64,000 nt of DNA from Cherax quadricarinatus (Eukaryota > Arthropoda > Malacostraca > Decapoda > Parastacidae): assembly GCF_038502225.1 (NCBI RefSeq), contig NC_091391.1, positions 430,001-494,000 of the forward strand. Direction: 5' to 3'. Of this stretch, positions 56,701 to 59,700 are shown one piece after another. The position numbers and the translations under genes were made by a program. The notes under the pieces were generated by a model. That model did no database searches. It was not told the origin of the DNA and saw only the letters and a list, made by a program, of their open reading frames with translations. Position 1 is the stretch's first letter. Each line of letters starts with the position of its first letter.

Positions 56701-59700
56701 TAATACACAATTTTGTAAGAGATGGACTTCGACTGCTGCTCCAGCAGATTTGATCCAATACAGTGGACCCCCGCATAACGATCACCTCCAAATGCGACCA
56801 ATTATGTAAGTGTATTTATGTAAGTGCGTTTGTACGTGTATGTTTGGGGGTCTGAAATGGACTAATCTACTTCACAATATTCCTTATGGGAAAAAATTCG
56901 GTCAGTACTGGCACCTGAACATACTACTGGAATGAAAAAAGTTCGTTAACCGGGGGTCCACTGTATATCCAAAGGTTCACTGAACCTCAAACAAAATTAT
57001 ACACCTACCATCCGACTTACGACTGAGTTTGGTTCCGAGAAACCGGTCATAAGTCGAAATGGTCGTAAGTCGAACTTTACTACTGAATATCAACAAAACA
57101 TTTTTGTAATGACTATTTTATTCTTTTAATGGTAGTAGGTTGGTAAACAGCAACCACCCAGGGAAGTACTACCGTCCTGCCAGATGACTGTGAAACAGAA
57201 ACCTGTAACTGTTTTGCATGATGGTAGGATTGCTGGTTTCTTTTTCTGTCTCATATGATGTAGGGCGAAATGACAGTAGTTTGTTGGATTATGTGTTGGT
57301 AGATAAAAGACTGTTGAGTAGACTTCAGGATGTACATGTTTATAGAGGGGCCACAGATATATCAGATCACTTCCTAGTTGTAGCTACACTGAGAGTAAAA
57401 GGTAGATGGGATACAAGGAGAATAGAAGCATCAGGGAAGAGAGAGGTGAAGGTTTATAAACTAAAAGAGGAGGCAGTTAGGGTAAGATATAAACAGCTAT
57501 TGGAGGATAGATGGGCTAATGAGAGCATAGGCAATGGGGTCGAAGAGGTATGGGGTAGGTTTAAAAATGTAGTGTTAGAGTGTTCAGCAGAAGTTTGTGG
57601 TTACAGGAAAGTGGGTGCAGGAGGGAAGAGGAGCGATTGGTGGAATGATGATGTAAAGAGAGTAGTAAGGGAGAAAAAGTTAGCATATGAGAAGTTTTTA
57701 CAAAGTAGAAGTGATGCAAGGAGGGAAGAGTATATGGAGAAAAAGAGAGAGGTTAAGAGAGTGGTGAAGCAATGTAAAAAGAGAGCAAATGAGAGAGTGG
57801 GTGAGATGTTATCAACAAATTTTGTTGAAAATAAGAAAAAGTTTTGGAGTGAGATTAACAAGTTAAGAAAGCCTAGAGAACAAATGGATTTGTCAGTTAA
57901 AAATAGGAGAGGAGAGTTATTAAATGGAGAGTTAGAGGTATTGGGAAGATGGAGGGAATATTTTGAGGAATTGTTAAATGTTGATGAAGATAGGGAAGCT
58001 GTGATTTTGTGTATAGGGCAAGGAGGAATAACATCTTGTAGGAGTGAGGAAGAGCCAGTTGTGAGTGTGGGGGAAGTTTGTGAGGCAGTAGGTAAAATGA
58101 AAGGGGGTAAGGCAGCCGGGATTGATGGGATAAAGATAGAAATGTTAAAAGCAGGTGGGGATATAGTTTTGGAGTGGTTGGTGCAATTATTTAATAAATG
58201 TATGGAAGAGGGTAAGGTACTTAGGGATTGGCAGAGAGCATGCATAGTTCCTTTGTATAAAGGCAAAGGGGATAAAAGAGAGTGCAAAAATTATAGGGGG
58301 AGAAGTCTGTTGAGTATACCTGGTAAAGTGTATGGTAGAGTTATAATTGAAAGAATTAAGAGTAAGACGGAGAATAGGATAGCAGATGAACAAGGAGGCT
58401 TTAGGAAAGGTAGGGGGTGTGTGGACCAGGTGTTTACAGTGAAACATATAAGTGAACAGTATTTAGATAAGGCTAAAGAGGTCTTTGTGGCATTTATGGA
58501 TTTGGAAAAGGCGTATGACAGGGTGGATAGGGGGGCAATGTGGCAGATGTTGCAAGTGTATGGTGTAGGAGGTAGGTTACTGAAAGCAGTGAAGAGTTTT
58601 TACGAGGATAGTGAGGCTCAAGTTAGAGTATGTAGGAAAGAGGGAAATTTTTTCCCAGTAAAAGTAGGCCTTAGACAAGGATGTGTGATGTCACCATGGT
58701 TGTTTAACCCTTTGACTGTCGCAACCACCAATCCTGAGGTGTCTCCTGGTGTCGCAAAATTTAAAAAAAAAAAAAATTATTTTTTCTTATGAAATGATAG
58801 AGAATCTTTTCCCGATTGTAATGACACCAAAAAAACGAAATTTGATGGAAAACTGACGGAATTATGCTCTCGTGAAGTTAGCGACCTCGGCGCTGTTTAC
58901 AAATCGGCGATTTCGCCCATTTTGAGCCCTATTTTCGGCTAATTCCATTGTTCCAGTCGCCCAAACTCATAGCTATTTCTTTAGAACTCCATTTTTTCTA
59001 TCGATTGAGTACAAGAAACTGCCCATTTACTGATTTCAACTACCTAATAATGTGGTCAGAAATTTGCAATTTGGCCAATTTCACGAAAACTAAAAAATAT
59101 GACAATTTCAAAATAAGGTCCAGAATGAACAATGCAGACATTCCAGGCTCTAAAATAACGTTTTCTTTGTTCATCAGTCACGTCTCCAGGCCCCTCTGAT
59201 ATTACTCTTGCTTTCTATTTTGAATTTTTATTCAAACAAAAAATATTAGACTTACTATTATGCAGACTACTGCAATGCTGTAATAACTGTATAAATAACA
59301 TCAACCCATTCATGACTGCATATTAGAATGGCTAGTTGGACATTTATTGGACAATGGCATCATTTGTTTACTTTTGAACATTGGCAAAAATCAAACATTT
59401 CCCCTACTTTGAGCTCCATTTCTAGGTTCTTTTTATAGTAAAATCAATCAAAAACACCTCTATTTCTGTAATATGTTTTCCACTCTATCAAATGAGACCA
59501 AGAAAACGAGAATACAACCATAAATACTATACGAAAATAGACCACAAAGTCGGCATTTTAATTAAAAAAAAACGGTCGGAGTTTTTTTTTTCCTCATTAT
59601 GCACTGCGTGCTCCAGGATTTTTTTTATATGGTGCACACTGACCACACAGACCCATTCTCTCACATGTGGGCCTACCAGCTTTCTTCTGCTTGATTTGAA

